Shown here piece after piece: positions 55,913 to 64,000 of a stretch of DNA of 64,000 bases. Origin of the DNA: Pseudomonas xionganensis (GTDB lineage: Bacteria > Pseudomonadota > Gammaproteobacteria > Pseudomonadales > Pseudomonadaceae); contig NZ_WKJZ01000003.1 of the NCBI RefSeq assembly GCF_009763245.1, positions 248,001-312,000 on the forward strand. The letters run 5' to 3'. The number at the start of each line of letters is the position of its first letter. The first letter of the stretch is position 1. A program made the translations under genes and the position numbers. Under the pieces are notes generated by a model. That model was not told the DNA's origin. It was given only the letters and a program-made list of their open reading frames with translations, and did not search any database.

Positions 55913-57400
55913 ATGCTGCAAAGCCTGAAAAACACCTGGTTCTTCAATATCCGCGGCGACGTGCTCGCCGGTCTGGTGGTGGCCCTGGCGCTGATCCCGG
56001 AAGCCATCGCCTTCTCGATCATCGCCGGGGTCGACCCCAAAGTCGGCCTCTACGCCTCCTTCTGTATCGCCGTGGTGATCGCCTTTGTCGGTGGCCGTCC
56101 GGGCATGATCAGCGCCGCTACCGGGGCCATGGCCCTGGTCATGGTGACCCTGGTAAAAGAACACGGCCTGCAATACCTGCTGGCCGCCACCCTGCTCACC
56201 GGAGTGCTGCAGATCGGTGCCGGCTACCTCAAGCTGGGCAGCCTGATGCGCTTTGTTTCGCGCTCGGTGGTTACCGGCTTCGTCAACGCCCTGGCGATTC
56301 TGATCTTTATAGCTCAGCTGCCGGAGCTGACCGATGTCACCTGGCAGGTCTACGCCATGTGCGCCACGGGCCTGGGCATCATCTACCTGTTCCCCTATGT
56401 GCCGAAGCTGGGCAAGGTCATCCCCTCGCCGCTGGTGTGCATCCTGTCGATGACCGCCGTGGCCATGTATTTCGGCCTGGATATCCGCACTGTTGGCGAT
56501 ATGGGCGAACTGCCGGACACCCTGCCGATCTTCCTCTGGCCGGACGTGCCGCTGACCCTGGAAACCCTGGCGATCATCTTCCCCTACGCCGCCGCCCTGG
56601 CCGTGGTCGGCCTGCTGGAATCGATGATGACCGCCACCATAGTCGATGATCTGACCGATACCAGCAGCGACAAGAACCGCGAATGCAAGGGCCAGGGCGT
56701 GGCCAATATCGCCTCCGGTCTGATGGGCGGCATGGCCGGCTGCGCCATGATCGGCCAGTCGGTGATCAACGTGAAATCCGGCGGCCGCGGTCGTCTGTCC
56801 TGCCTGGTGGCCGGCAGCGTGCTGCTGCTGATGGTGGTGTTTCTGTCCGACTGGGTCAGCCAGATCCCCATGGCCGCCCTGGTGGCGGTGATGATCATGG
56901 TGTCGATCGGCACCTTCAGCTGGGACTCGATCCGCAATCTCAAGCAGTTCCCGCTGTCGACCAATATCGTCATGCTGGCCACCGTGGCCGTCACCGTCTA
57001 TACCCATAACCTGGCCTATGGCGTATTTGTCGGCGTGCTGCTGGCAGCGATGTTCTTTGCCAACAAGATCGGTCACTTCCTCTACATCAATTCGGAAACC
57101 GACCGTGAGGATCGTCAGCGTACCTACAAGGTGGTGGGCCAGGTGTTCTTCGCCTCCGCTGACAAGTTCGTCGCCGCCTTTGACTTCAAGGAAGCCATTG
57201 ATAAGGTGATTATCGACCTGTCCCGCGCACACTTCTGGGACATCACCGCAGTCGCCGCCCTGGACAAGGTGGTGATCAAACTGCGCCGCGAAGGCACCGA
57301 GGTTGAGGTGCTGGGCCTGAACCAGGCCAGCGCTACCATCGTCGACCGCTTTGGTGTGCATGACAAAGAGAACGCCACCGATCTGCTGTCCGGCCACTGA
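55913..57400 (+). CDS. SulP/SLC26 family anion transporter with STAS domain
   Basis: A 495-residue inner-membrane anion transporter. The N-terminal SulP core has [20 protein letters not shown] (about 14-33), [10 protein letters not shown] and about ten or more helices. The C-terminal STAS domain (about 390-490) has [20 protein letters not shown], with Thr where related anti-sigma antagonists have Ser. Substrates in the family include sulfate, bicarbonate, dicarboxylates and nitrate. The ATG at 55913 matches the family start. A universal stress protein gene follows 13 bases later. Confidence 0.9.
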   Translation: MLQSLKNTWFFNIRGDVLAGLVVALALIPEAIAFSIIAGVDPKVGLYASFCIAVVIAFVGGRPGMISAATGAMALVMVTLVKEHGLQYLLAATLLTGVLQIGAGYLKLGSLMRFVSRSVVTGFVNALAILIFIAQLPELTDVTWQVYAMCATGLGIIYLFPYVPKLGKVIPSPLVCILSMTAVAMYFGLDIRTVGDMGELPDTLPIFLWPDVPLTLETLAIIFPYAAALAVVGLLESMMTATIVDDLTDTSSDKNRECKGQGVANIASGLMGGMAGCAMIGQSVINVKSGGRGRLSCLVAGSVLLLMVVFLSDWVSQIPMAALVAVMIMVSIGTFSWDSIRNLKQFPLSTNIVMLATVAVTVYTHNLAYGVFVGVLLAAMFFANKIGHFLYINSETDREDRQRTYKVVGQVFFASADKFVAAFDFKEAIDKVIIDLSRAHFWDITAVAALDKVVIKLRREGTEVEVLGLNQASATIVDRFGVHDKENATDLLSGH

Positions 57401-57413
57401 TAAGGAGCATGCA

Positions 57414-58265
57414 ATGACCCAGGTAATGGCCTGTATCGACGGTTCCCAGTCCACCACGGCGGTCTGCGACTACGCCGCCTGGGCCAGCCAGCGCCTGCAG
57501 GCGCCCTTGACCTTGCTGCATGTACTGGATGAGTTGCAGTACCCGAACACCACCGACCTGTCCGGCAGTATTGGCCTGGGCAGCCGCGAGCACCTGCTCG
57601 ACGAGCTGGCCCAGCTCGACCAGCAGCGGCACAAACTGGCCATGGAACAGGGCCGCCTGATGCTGGACGCGGCCCGCGAGCGGGTGCATGCCGATGGCGT
57701 CGAGCCGGCCCAGCTGCGCCAGCGCCATGGCGATCTGGTGGACTGCCTGCACGAGCTGGAGACGGACATCCGCCTGCTGGTAATCGGCCGCCAGGGCAAG
57801 ACCAGCGACAGCCTCAGCCAGTTGGTGGGCAGCCACCTGGAGAACGTCATCCGCACCCTGCACCGGCCGATCCTGGTCAGCTGCGGCGAGTTCAAGGCAC
57901 CGCAGAGCTATATGCTGGCCTACGATGGCAGCCCCACGGCACAGAAAAGCCTGCAGATGATCGCCGACAGCCCGCTGCTCAAGGGCCTGCCGGCGCATCT
58001 GGTGATGGTTGGCGCCGACACAGCCGACCACTGGGAACAGCTGAAAAGCGCCGAACGCCAGCTGCAAGGCTCAGCCAGCGAAGTGCACCTGAGCATCTGC
58101 GCCGGCGAAGTGGAACCGACCCTGCACCAGTACCAGACCGACCACGGGATCGACCTGCTGGCCATGGGCGCCTACGGCCACTCGCGCATTCGTCAGTTCC
58201 TGGTCGGCAGTACCACCACGGCGCTGCTGCGCACCAGCACCACGGCGTTGTTGATTCTGCGCTAA
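57414..58265 (+). CDS. Tandem-domain universal stress protein
   Basis: A 283-residue cytoplasmic protein made of two UspA domains (about 1-150 and 160-283). The first starts MACIDGSQSTTAVCDYAAWA; the second starts MLAYDGSPTAQKSL and ends with the ATP-binding GAYGHSRIRQFLVGSTTTALL (read in two parts). It follows the SulP gene with a GGAG ribosome site at 13 bases spacing, so transporter and stress protein are very likely co-expressed. Confidence 0.92.
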   Translation: MTQVMACIDGSQSTTAVCDYAAWASQRLQAPLTLLHVLDELQYPNTTDLSGSIGLGSREHLLDELAQLDQQRHKLAMEQGRLMLDAARERVHADGVEPAQLRQRHGDLVDCLHELETDIRLLVIGRQGKTSDSLSQLVGSHLENVIRTLHRPILVSCGEFKAPQSYMLAYDGSPTAQKSLQMIADSPLLKGLPAHLVMVGADTADHWEQLKSAERQLQGSASEVHLSICAGEVEPTLHQYQTDHGIDLLAMGAYGHSRIRQFLVGSTTTALLRTSTTALLILR

Positions 58266-58296
58266 GCCCTGATGCCGGGTTTGGCAGCAGGCAGTC

Positions 58297-58486
58297 CCCG
58301 GATTACGCCCAGGCTTATCCGGGCTACGCACTAACCCCTGCACCAGTCGGTTTGTGTCTAACCGTAGGAGCGGGCCATGCCCGCGAACCCCATCGCGGGC
58401 ATGGCCCGCTCCTACGTTCGGTAGCCTGGACAAGCGCAGCACCGTCCGGGTAGCGCCCGGATTGCGCCAGGGCTTATCCGGCTACG
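58297..58486. repeat. Cluster of two palindromic repeat families after the stress-protein gene
   Basis: The centre (58364-58415) is a clean REP pair: GTAGGAGCGGGCCATGCCCG and its inverted copy ending in CTCCTAC, seven bases apart. On each side (58297-58329 and 58450-58486) lie copies of a second family, with CCCGGATT...GGCTTATCC...GGCTACG. This fills most of the 247-base gap and may protect the 3' end of the upstream mRNA. Confidence 0.8.
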
Positions 58487-58512
58487 TCTTGCGCGCCTGG
58501 CCCTGACGCTGG

Positions 58513-61257
58513 CTAACGACTCTCCACCACCTCACCCGTCAGCAGCTGCTCCAGCGGCACCGGGCGGCCGAAGTAGTAGCCCTGAAAGCGCGTGCAGCCG
58601 AAGCTGCTCAAACGCTCGCACTGTTCCAGGCTCTCCACCCCCTCGGCGATCACCTCCAGTTTCAGGGCCTTGGCCAGGGACACGATGGTGCGGGCGATAT
58701 CCGCATCCTGGGGGTCGGTGAGCAGGTCGTTGACGAAGGAGCGGTCGATTTTAAGCTGATCCAAAGGCAGGCTCTTGAGGTAGGACAGCGACGAGTAACC
58801 GGTCCCGAAGTCGTCCAGGGAGAAGCGCAGGCCATGGGTCTTGAGCCGGGCCATCTTGGCAATCACCGCCTCGCGACCATCGAGCAGCATGCTCTCGGTA
58901 ATCTCCAGTTTCAGGCGCTGCGGGTCACAGCCGCTGCGTTTGACGATATGCAGTACCTGCTCGACGAAATCGAGTTGCTGCAACTGCTTGGCACTGACAT
59001 TGACCGACAGGCTCAGATGCTGGGTTTGCGGCCGCTGGCGCCACTGCGCCAGGGTGGCACAGGCGGTTTCCAGCACCCATTCGCCCAGCGGCAGGATCAG
59101 GCCGCTGCCCTCAGCCACGGGAATGATTTCCCCCGGCGCCAGCAGACCTCGCTCGGGATGCTGCCAGCGCAGCAGGACCTCGGCACCATACAGGCCGGCC
59201 TGCTGATCGATCTGCGCCTGGTAGTAGAGGACAAATTCGCCTTTCAGCAAGCCCTGGCGCAAATCGCTTTCCAAGCTGGCCCGCTGCAGCACCCTGGCCT
59301 GCATTTCAGGCGCGAAGAAGCAGTGCTGATTACGCCCCGCAGCCTTGGCCTGGTACATGGCCAGGTCGGCCTGCTTGAGCAGTTCGTCCACCTGCTGGGC
59401 GCCGCCCTGGAACACCGAGATGCCGATGCTCAGGGTGCTGAAGTGCTCCATCTGGCCGATGCGAAAGGGCTGGCGCAGACTGAACAGGATCTTGTCGGCA
59501 ATGCTCTCGGCCTGCTGCGCGGCGCTTGTCTCATTGCTGCCGAGCTCTTCCAGCAGCACCACGAATTCGTCACCGCCGATACGCGCCACACTGTCGCTGT
59601 GGCGCACGCAGCCGCTCAGGCGCACCGCCACCTGCTGCAGCAACAGATCGCCAATATCATGGCCGCGGGCGTCGTTGAGGGTCTTGAAGTCGTCCAGGTC
59701 GATAAACAGCACGGCGCCATACTGGCCGCTCTCGGCGCTGGCCAGCAGGGCCTTTTCCAGGCGCTCGCGCTGCAAACGGCGGTTGGGCAGATTGGTCAGC
59801 GGGTCGTAATAGGCCAACTGTTCGATGCGCTGCTCGGCGGCCTTGCGCTGGGTGGTGTCGATCAGGGTGATCACATAGTTGAGCACCTGCCGCTCGCCCC
59901 CGCCGCGCACCTCGGTGATGCTCACCCATTGCGGGTACTGCTGGCCGTTCTTGCGCCGCCCGAGCAACTCGCCCTGCCAGGCCCCCTGCTGACCGAGAGC
60001 TGCCAGGATGGCCCCGCGCAGCATGTCGTTACCCGCCTGTACCAGCATAAAGTCCAGGCTATGGCCCACCACGTCCTCGGCGCTGTAGCCGGTGATGCGG
60101 GTAAAGGCCTGATTGACCCGCAGCACCTGATGGCGGGCATCGGTCACCGCCATGCCCTCGGCCGAATCAAACACCGCCGCCGCCACATGCAGGTCCTCGA
60201 CCATGCGCTGCATGGCAAAACCGACCCGGTTGTACTCGTAGATGCCGGTGGGGCGAAAGGCCCGACCGCGATCGCCGGCCTGGATCGCCTCGATAAAGCC
60301 GAGCAGCTGGCCGATGGCCCGGTCATGACTGATGCGCAGCAGCCAGGCCGCCACCACCAGCAGCAGCAGAAAACCCGCCGAGAGCAACAGGAACGAGTTG
60401 AAATAGGCCGAGTAGATGGAGGCGAAGCGGTTATCCGACACCCCCAGCGTCAGCCAGAACGGCTCGTTGGTACCGCCCAGGCTGATGGCGGCGCGCTTGA
60501 TATAGAGCCCGTCGTCATCCTGTTCCAGGATCGCCAGGGGCCGCTCGGGCTGCAGGGCCAACGGGCTTTCACCCTGCCACACCAGCGGTGTCTGGGCATG
60601 CCCCAGCACCAGCAGATCCAGGTTGCTGCCGGCCAGCAGATCAGCCACCAGGCGACGGTTCTGCCCCAGGGCCAGGCCGACGAAAAGATAGCCACGCAAC
60701 TGAATGGTGGCCGGATCGAAGATCGGCGTGGCCTTGAGCAGGGCGCTCTGTTCGCCCGCCAGCACCAGGTTCCAGCCGTGGGCATAGTGGATGGGCGCAC
60801 GCAGGGCGGCCACCAATGGCACGATATCGAATAGCGGCAGACCGGCGTCCATCACCAGTTTGCCGGCCGGATCGAGGAGGAAGAACACCTCCAGCTTGGA
60901 GTCGATATTGGCATCCTGAAACATAAAGGCCACGTCGGCGGCAATCTGCTCCACCGGCTGGGCCTGCTCGGACAGGGCGGTTACCGTACGCCGCGCCGAG
61001 GCGCTGTGCAGGTAGACCTCCAGCAGCTGCAGGCGCGTCTCGATCAGGCTGACGATGCTGCGCTGGTGCTGGGCCAGGCTGTTCTTGATTTCGCTCTGCA
61101 GGTTGTCCTGGGCGGTGCGCAGGGAATAGACCATCACCACGCTGATGGCGACCATGCCGAGCATGCCGAACAGCAGGGCAATGCGGGTGGAGAACTTCAG
61201 TTCCCAACGCGCCGCCCGTACGGGTAATGCCTTGCCTGTCTTGGCCGTTCGACTCAT
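58513..61257 (-). CDS. Membrane GGDEF-EAL protein with large periplasmic sensor
   Basis: A 914-residue cyclic-di-GMP enzyme. It has TM1 (about 25-45), a periplasmic domain of about 240 residues (CHE/CACHE-like; residues about 46-285), TM2 (about 288-310), a HAMP-like linker, PAS (about 365-485, ITGYSAEDVVGHS), GGDEF (RIGGDEF, with RHSD inhibitory site) and EAL. The EAL signature reads EVL (AEVLLRWQHPERG), while NVSAKQL, LEITES, DDFGTGYSS and AEGVE are intact, so phosphodiesterase activity remains plausible. A TctC-type binding protein is encoded 130 bases upstream on the same strand. Confidence 0.88.
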   Translation of the reverse strand: MSRTAKTGKALPVRAARWELKFSTRIALLFGMLGMVAISVVMVYSLRTAQDNLQSEIKNSLAQHQRSIVSLIETRLQLLEVYLHSASARRTVTALSEQAQPVEQIAADVAFMFQDANIDSKLEVFFLLDPAGKLVMDAGLPLFDIVPLVAALRAPIHYAHGWNLVLAGEQSALLKATPIFDPATIQLRGYLFVGLALGQNRRLVADLLAGSNLDLLVLGHAQTPLVWQGESPLALQPERPLAILEQDDDGLYIKRAAISLGGTNEPFWLTLGVSDNRFASIYSAYFNSFLLLSAGFLLLLVVAAWLLRISHDRAIGQLLGFIEAIQAGDRGRAFRPTGIYEYNRVGFAMQRMVEDLHVAAAVFDSAEGMAVTDARHQVLRVNQAFTRITGYSAEDVVGHSLDFMLVQAGNDMLRGAILAALGQQGAWQGELLGRRKNGQQYPQWVSITEVRGGGERQVLNYVITLIDTTQRKAAEQRIEQLAYYDPLTNLPNRRLQRERLEKALLASAESGQYGAVLFIDLDDFKTLNDARGHDIGDLLLQQVAVRLSGCVRHSDSVARIGGDEFVVLLEELGSNETSAAQQAESIADKILFSLRQPFRIGQMEHFSTLSIGISVFQGGAQQVDELLKQADLAMYQAKAAGRNQHCFFAPEMQARVLQRASLESDLRQGLLKGEFVLYYQAQIDQQAGLYGAEVLLRWQHPERGLLAPGEIIPVAEGSGLILPLGEWVLETACATLAQWRQRPQTQHLSLSVNVSAKQLQQLDFVEQVLHIVKRSGCDPQRLKLEITESMLLDGREAVIAKMARLKTHGLRFSLDDFGTGYSSLSYLKSLPLDQLKIDRSFVNDLLTDPQDADIARTIVSLAKALKLEVIAEGVESLEQCERLSSFGCTRFQGYYFGRPVPLEQLLTGEVVESR

Positions 61258-61387
61258 CAGCCCGCTTGCCTCAATAACTGCAGGTACATCCGGCCTGCAT
61301 ATGACCCTGAGCAGTCGATAGTCCTCTGCCGTTCAACCAGCAATCCCGCTATTGAGCATAGGTACGATTCACGGCAACCGCCCCAGG

Positions 61388-62332
61388 CTATTGCAAACCA
61401 ATTTCCTCGATCAGCCGGCGATAGTCCTGCACCTGAGTGTCGAGCATGGTTCTGACCTCGGCGCCCGTCATAAAGCGGATGGGCTGACGGATACGCGTCT
61501 CGGTCACCTCGATAAAACGCGGATCACGGGCTGCCGCCACCAACGCCTTGGTCAAGACCTCAACCTGCTCGACCGGGGTGTCGGCCGGCACCGTCACCAC
61601 GCGCACGGCATGCAGGGCCAGGTCGTACCCCAGTTCACGCAGGGTTGGTGCCTGCGGATAACCCACCAGGCGCTCCTCGGCCAGACTGGCCAGTACACGC
61701 ATCTGACCGGAGTCGGTGTAAGCGGTATGGGTGCCCCCACTGTAGGCAAAGAACACCTCCCCGGAGAGCACCAGAGGCGCCATACCGGCGCCGCCCGAGG
61801 TCGGTACGATGCGCAGATCCAGCCCCTCGCGCTTGGCGATGGCACGGGTCAGCAGACGATCCTCGGCGGTCTGGGTGACATACACCTGGCCCGGATTGTC
61901 ACGCAGGTACTGCAGCAGGCTGGGCCAGTCCTGGAAACCACTCTGACCACTGGTGACATAGGCCGATTGATCCAGAGACAGGCCGGCCACATAGATAAAG
62001 CTGTCCAGGTCATAGGAAGCCGGTGCCAGCAACGGCGAGATACTGATGGTGGAGGAAATGCCGTACTGGAACACATGGCCCTGCTCCGTGCTGCTGGCCA
62101 GCATGGCCGCCGCCACCGCACCACCGGCACCCGGAATATTGCTGACCCGCACCGGTTGCCCCAGCAGCTCACCGAGAACTTCGGCCAGAACCCTGCCCTG
62201 GATATCGGTACTGCCCCCGGCGGCATAACCGATCACCATGGTCAGCGGGCGCTCGGGAAAATCCGCGGCCAGGGCCTGGACAGGCAGCACACAGAGGCAC
62301 AGCAGCAAAATCACAGAGCGGATAAGCGCCAT
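61388..62332 (-). CDS. TctC-type (Bug) periplasmic solute-binding protein without a transporter
   Basis: A 314-residue periplasmic protein of the TctC/Bug family, which binds carboxylates. The signal peptide runs to about residue 22 (VLPVQALAADFP). The mature part has RPLTMVIGYAAGGSTDIQGR (about 26-45), VSNIPGAGGAVAAAMLAS and IVPTSGGAGMAPLVLSGEV, all typical. The membrane genes TctA and TctB are not nearby. The next gene on the strand is a membrane GGDEF-EAL protein, suggesting a sensing role. The ATG at 62332 places the signal peptide at the start. Confidence 0.87.
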   Translation of the reverse strand: MALIRSVILLLCLCVLPVQALAADFPERPLTMVIGYAAGGSTDIQGRVLAEVLGELLGQPVRVSNIPGAGGAVAAAMLASSTEQGHVFQYGISSTISISPLLAPASYDLDSFIYVAGLSLDQSAYVTSGQSGFQDWPSLLQYLRDNPGQVYVTQTAEDRLLTRAIAKREGLDLRIVPTSGGAGMAPLVLSGEVFFAYSGGTHTAYTDSGQMRVLASLAEERLVGYPQAPTLRELGYDLALHAVRVVTVPADTPVEQVEVLTKALVAAARDPRFIEVTETRIRQPIRFMTGAEVRTMLDTQVQDYRRLIEEIGLQ

Positions 62333-62494
62333 GGCAGATCTCCCCGGGCAGATATCGACAGGCCCTGGCACAGGAGTAGGTCAGTTGGCCGGTCTATTTA
62401 GTTTTAGTACAGGAAACCGCTGAGTACTGACCGCTCAGCCAGCCGCAGCACCATAGGCGACAAATGGCAACGATTATCACTTGCTATAAATAAA

Positions 62495-62511
62495 ATAAGA
62501 ATTATTCTCAT
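62495..62511. promoter_or_regulatory. Fur-box-like palindrome upstream of the 75-residue gene
   Basis: ATAAGAATTATTCTCAT is a 17-base palindrome with one mismatched pair, centred at 62503. It strongly resembles gammaproteobacterial Fur sites. It overlaps an A+T-rich promoter region (TATAAATAAAAT just before) and lies 26 bases from the ATG of the small gene. Iron-repressed expression is the obvious prediction. Confidence 0.65.
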
Positions 62512-62536
62512 CAACACCAATCAAGGGAGATGAGAC

Positions 62537-62764
62537 ATGACCTATCTAATCGACGCCTGGCTGGACCGGCCACAACCCTATCTGCGTATTCTCAATCGCG
62601 ACACCGGCGCGGTGTGCGCGGTGCTGGAAGAAGAAGCGCTGGACGAGCTGCGGGACCAGGGCGATCTGGATCTGCACGAACTGAACTCCAGCGAACCGCT
62701 GGTGCTCAAGGAGCTGGTGCGCAACCTGTTTCTCTACTGCTACGCCCGGGCCTTGCGCCCCTGA
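62537..62764 (+). CDS. Conserved 75-residue hypothetical protein, probably iron-regulated
   Basis: A small acidic soluble protein with no signal or membrane segment. It contains YLRILNRDTGAVCAVLEEEA (about 15-34), DLDLHELNSSEPLVLKELV and ends LFLYCYARALRP. I believe it belongs to a Pseudomonas family represented by PA4570 next to fklB in P. aeruginosa, but that is recollection. AAGGGAGATGAGAC gives a good ribosome site. The Fur-like box upstream suggests induction under iron limitation. Its function is unknown. Confidence 0.75.
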   Translation: MTYLIDAWLDRPQPYLRILNRDTGAVCAVLEEEALDELRDQGDLDLHELNSSEPLVLKELVRNLFLYCYARALRP

Positions 62765-62781
62765 CGCCAGGCTTAAACGCA

Positions 62782-62832
62782 TCGCGGGCATGGCCCGCTC
62801 CTACAGCCTGTAGGAGCGGGCCATGCCCGCGA
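62782..62832. repeat. REP pair (GTAGGAGCGGGCCATGCCCGCGA family)
   Basis: TCGCGGGCATGGCCCGCTCC followed by TAC, then its inverted copy, five bases apart. It is the same family as at 58364-58415 but with the two halves in the reverse order. It begins 17 bases after the small gene's stop. Confidence 0.88.
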
Positions 62833-62888
62833 TAGGTGAGTCTGCAACTTAAGATCTGGCGAGCTGAAGCCCGACAAGACCGACGCGC

Positions 62889-63506
62889 TTACAGAACGTC
62901 CAGCAGCTCCACGTCAAATACCAGCACGCTATGCGGCGGGATGCTACCGACGCCCTGGGCACCGTAGGCCAGCTCGCTCGGCACATACAGGCGCCACTTG
63001 CTGCCGGCGTTCATCAGCTGCAGGGCTTCGGTCCAGCCGGCGATCACGCCCCCGACCGGAAACTCGGCCGGCTGGCCGCGCTCGTAGGAGCTGTCGAATA
63101 CGGTGCCGTCGATCAGGGTGCCGTGGTAGTGGGTACGCACGCTGTCTTCGCGGGACGGCTTGGCACCGTCACCGGCAGTCAGCACTTCGTACTGCAGGCC
63201 GGAGGCCAGTACGGTGACGCCTTCGCGCTTGGCATTTTCTTCCAGGTAGGCGCGCCCGGCACCGGCAGCCGCTTCGGCCTTGGCAGCGGCTTCGGCCTGC
63301 ATGATCTCGCGGATCACCTTGAAGCTGGCGGACAGCTCGGCTTCGCTCACTCGGCTCGGCTGGCCGTTGAAGGCGTCGCTGATGCCGGCGATGATCGCCT
63401 CCAGGCTGGCGCCCGGTGGTGGGTTGTCGCGCAGCTGGCCGCCCAGTTGCAGACCGATGCCATAGCTGACACGGGATTCATCGGTCGAAAATTCGAGTTC
63501 GGACAT
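62889..63506 (-). CDS. fklB: FKBP-type peptidyl-prolyl isomerase FklB
   Basis: A peptidyl-prolyl cis-trans isomerase of 205 residues. The N-terminal helical dimerisation domain (about 1-95, LEFSTDESRVSYGIGLQLGG, FNGQPSRVSEAEL) is followed by an FKBP catalytic domain with GTLIDGTVFDSSYERGQPAEF, FPVGGVIAGWTEALQLM and PSELAYGAQGVGSIPPHSVLVF. No signal peptide is present, so it is cytoplasmic and the FklB type rather than FkpA. Length and motifs fit the family. Confidence 0.93.
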   Translation of the reverse strand: MSELEFSTDESRVSYGIGLQLGGQLRDNPPPGASLEAIIAGISDAFNGQPSRVSEAELSASFKVIREIMQAEAAAKAEAAAGAGRAYLEENAKREGVTVLASGLQYEVLTAGDGAKPSREDSVRTHYHGTLIDGTVFDSSYERGQPAEFPVGGVIAGWTEALQLMNAGSKWRLYVPSELAYGAQGVGSIPPHSVLVFDVELLDVL

Positions 63507-63590
63507 TGCACAGCTCCGCTAGTTGGCTTGAAAAAGGTCGGCCAGCCTAGCACAAAGCACCCTGGCGCTCTAACCGCCGGGCGCCCCCGA

Positions 63591-63788
63591 GTGGGCTGCT
63601 GAAAAACGTAGGCGAGGCAGCCAGCGCAAGGCAAAAGCAGGTGAAAAAGCGGAGTTTACGAGCTGTAAATGAGCAATTGATTCGCTTCGCTCACCCCTTC
63701 GGGGCCGTGCTAAAGCACGTTCAGCCTTTGGCTGTGAGCCTGCTTTTAACGCCGCGATGGCAACGCAGGTAGTTTTTCAACGGCCTGC
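63591..63788 (-). repeat. Stop-codon-abutting palindromic element, copy 5 (subfamily B)
   Basis: The 198 bp element has inverted ends (GTGGGCTGCTGAAAAAC and GTTTTTCAACGGCCTGC, 13 of 17). Its right end supplies the G of the TAG stop of the minus-strand DUF2256 gene, and TA follows at 63789-63790. Read with that gene it contains GCGTTAAAAGCAGGCTC, GCTCATTTACAGCTCGTAAA and GCCTGCTTTTGCCTTGCGCT as in copy 4. The extra hairpin module (GATTCGCTTCGCTCACCCC) sits on the opposite side of the inner stem compared with copy 3. Confidence 0.85.
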
Positions 63789-63916
63789 TAGCGATGCCGG
63801 CGGCAGCGTTCGGAGCAATACTTCACCTCGTCCCAGCAGCGTGCCCACTTCTTGCGCCAGGCAAAGGGCAGCCCGCAGACCCTGCAGGTCTTGACCGGCA
63901 GATCGGCCTTTTTCAT
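63788..63916 (-). CDS. DUF2256 small zinc-finger-like protein
   Basis: A 42-residue protein with five cysteines (C11, C14, C27, C34, C38) in the pattern [18 protein letters not shown] then [10 protein letters not shown], which defines DUF2256. It probably binds zinc; its role is unknown. The ATG at 63916 is preferred, since the longer in-frame start at 63994 would begin inside a REP palindrome. The stop codon TAG is shared with the first base of the palindromic element. Confidence 0.85.
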   Translation of the reverse strand: MKKADLPVKTCRVCGLPFAWRKKWARCWDEVKYCSERCRRHR

Positions 63917-63937
63917 GGCCAGGCGCCAAGCACTGCC

Positions 63938-63999
63938 GTAGGGTGCGCCGTGCGCAGCAATCCTGACCAGGCAACAGCGGTGCGCACGGCGCACCCTAC
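63938..63999. repeat. REP-type palindrome (GTAGGGTGCGCC family) at the window end
   Basis: GTAGGGTGCGCCGTGCGCA and its inverted partner TGCGCACGGCGCACCCTAC lie about 22 bases apart, upstream of the DUF2256 gene. It is the third copy of this family in the window. Confidence 0.8.
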
Positions 64000-64000
64000 C

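Overview
The window reads as ordinary chromosome of a Pseudomonas species. Base composition is GC-rich and codon use is even throughout. Block order recalls P. aeruginosa PAO1 from memory: a ure/urt block like PA4864-PA4868; a block from the DUF4345 gene through LON, lrgBA, MaoC, MORN/C13 and epimerase like PA4011-PA4018; bfiR/bfiS beside an acyl-CoA ligase like PA4196-PA4198; ubiX-mpl-eutBC-ppa like PA4019-PA4031; and a small gene plus fklB like PA4570-PA4572. I see no tRNA, rRNA, prophage, CRISPR array or complete insertion sequence.

Layout. 1-8.4 kb holds urea uptake (urtBCDE; urtA would lie upstream) and urease (ureD, ureA, an acetyltransferase, ureB, ureC). 8.5-13.1 kb holds a DJ-1-like protein, a purine permease, trmA, a DUF411 protein and a zinc peptidase. 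13.1-15.2 kb is a minus-strand block ending in an LrgA/LrgB pair. 15.4-19.4 kb holds a MaoC dehydratase, a MORN-repeat/caspase-like lipoprotein, an epimerase and a methyltransferase. 19.5-24.7 kb holds two convergent GGDEF-EAL proteins. 24.9-35.5 kb holds a two-component system (BfiS/BfiR-like) divergent from an acyl-CoA ligase, permease, acyl-CoA dehydrogenase, thiolase and metallo-hydrolase, which look like a carboxylic-acid catabolic set. 35.7-44.4 kb holds ubiX, mpl, eutBC, a degenerate phosphatase-kinase, mtfA and ppa. 44.5-48.6 kb holds a periplasmic-binding lipoprotein coupled to a GGDEF-EAL protein, then a TauE-type exporter. 48.8-55.6 kb is a mixed block (AraC, MaoC, MazG, cmoM, two paralogous lipoproteins, LysR and a metallo-hydrolase). 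55.7-58.3 kb is a SulP transporter with a universal stress protein behind a possible leader peptide. 58.5-64 kb holds another GGDEF-EAL protein behind a TctC-type binding protein, a small gene with a Fur-like box, fklB and a DUF2256 gene.

Two themes stand out. First, five related 139-198 bp imperfect palindromes with terminal inverted repeats (5596, 32948, 35562, 48636, 63591) each begin exactly at the stop codon of the neighbouring gene, and all five have the same orientation relative to that gene. I do not recognise this family as described. Second, three of the four GGDEF-EAL proteins are fused to, overlap with, or lie directly downstream of a periplasmic solute-binding protein of a different family (SBP_bac_3, NMT1/SsuA-like, TctC), none with a transporter beside it. 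That suggests nutrient-sensing input into cyclic-di-GMP signalling. Several short REP-type palindrome families also fill the intergenic gaps.
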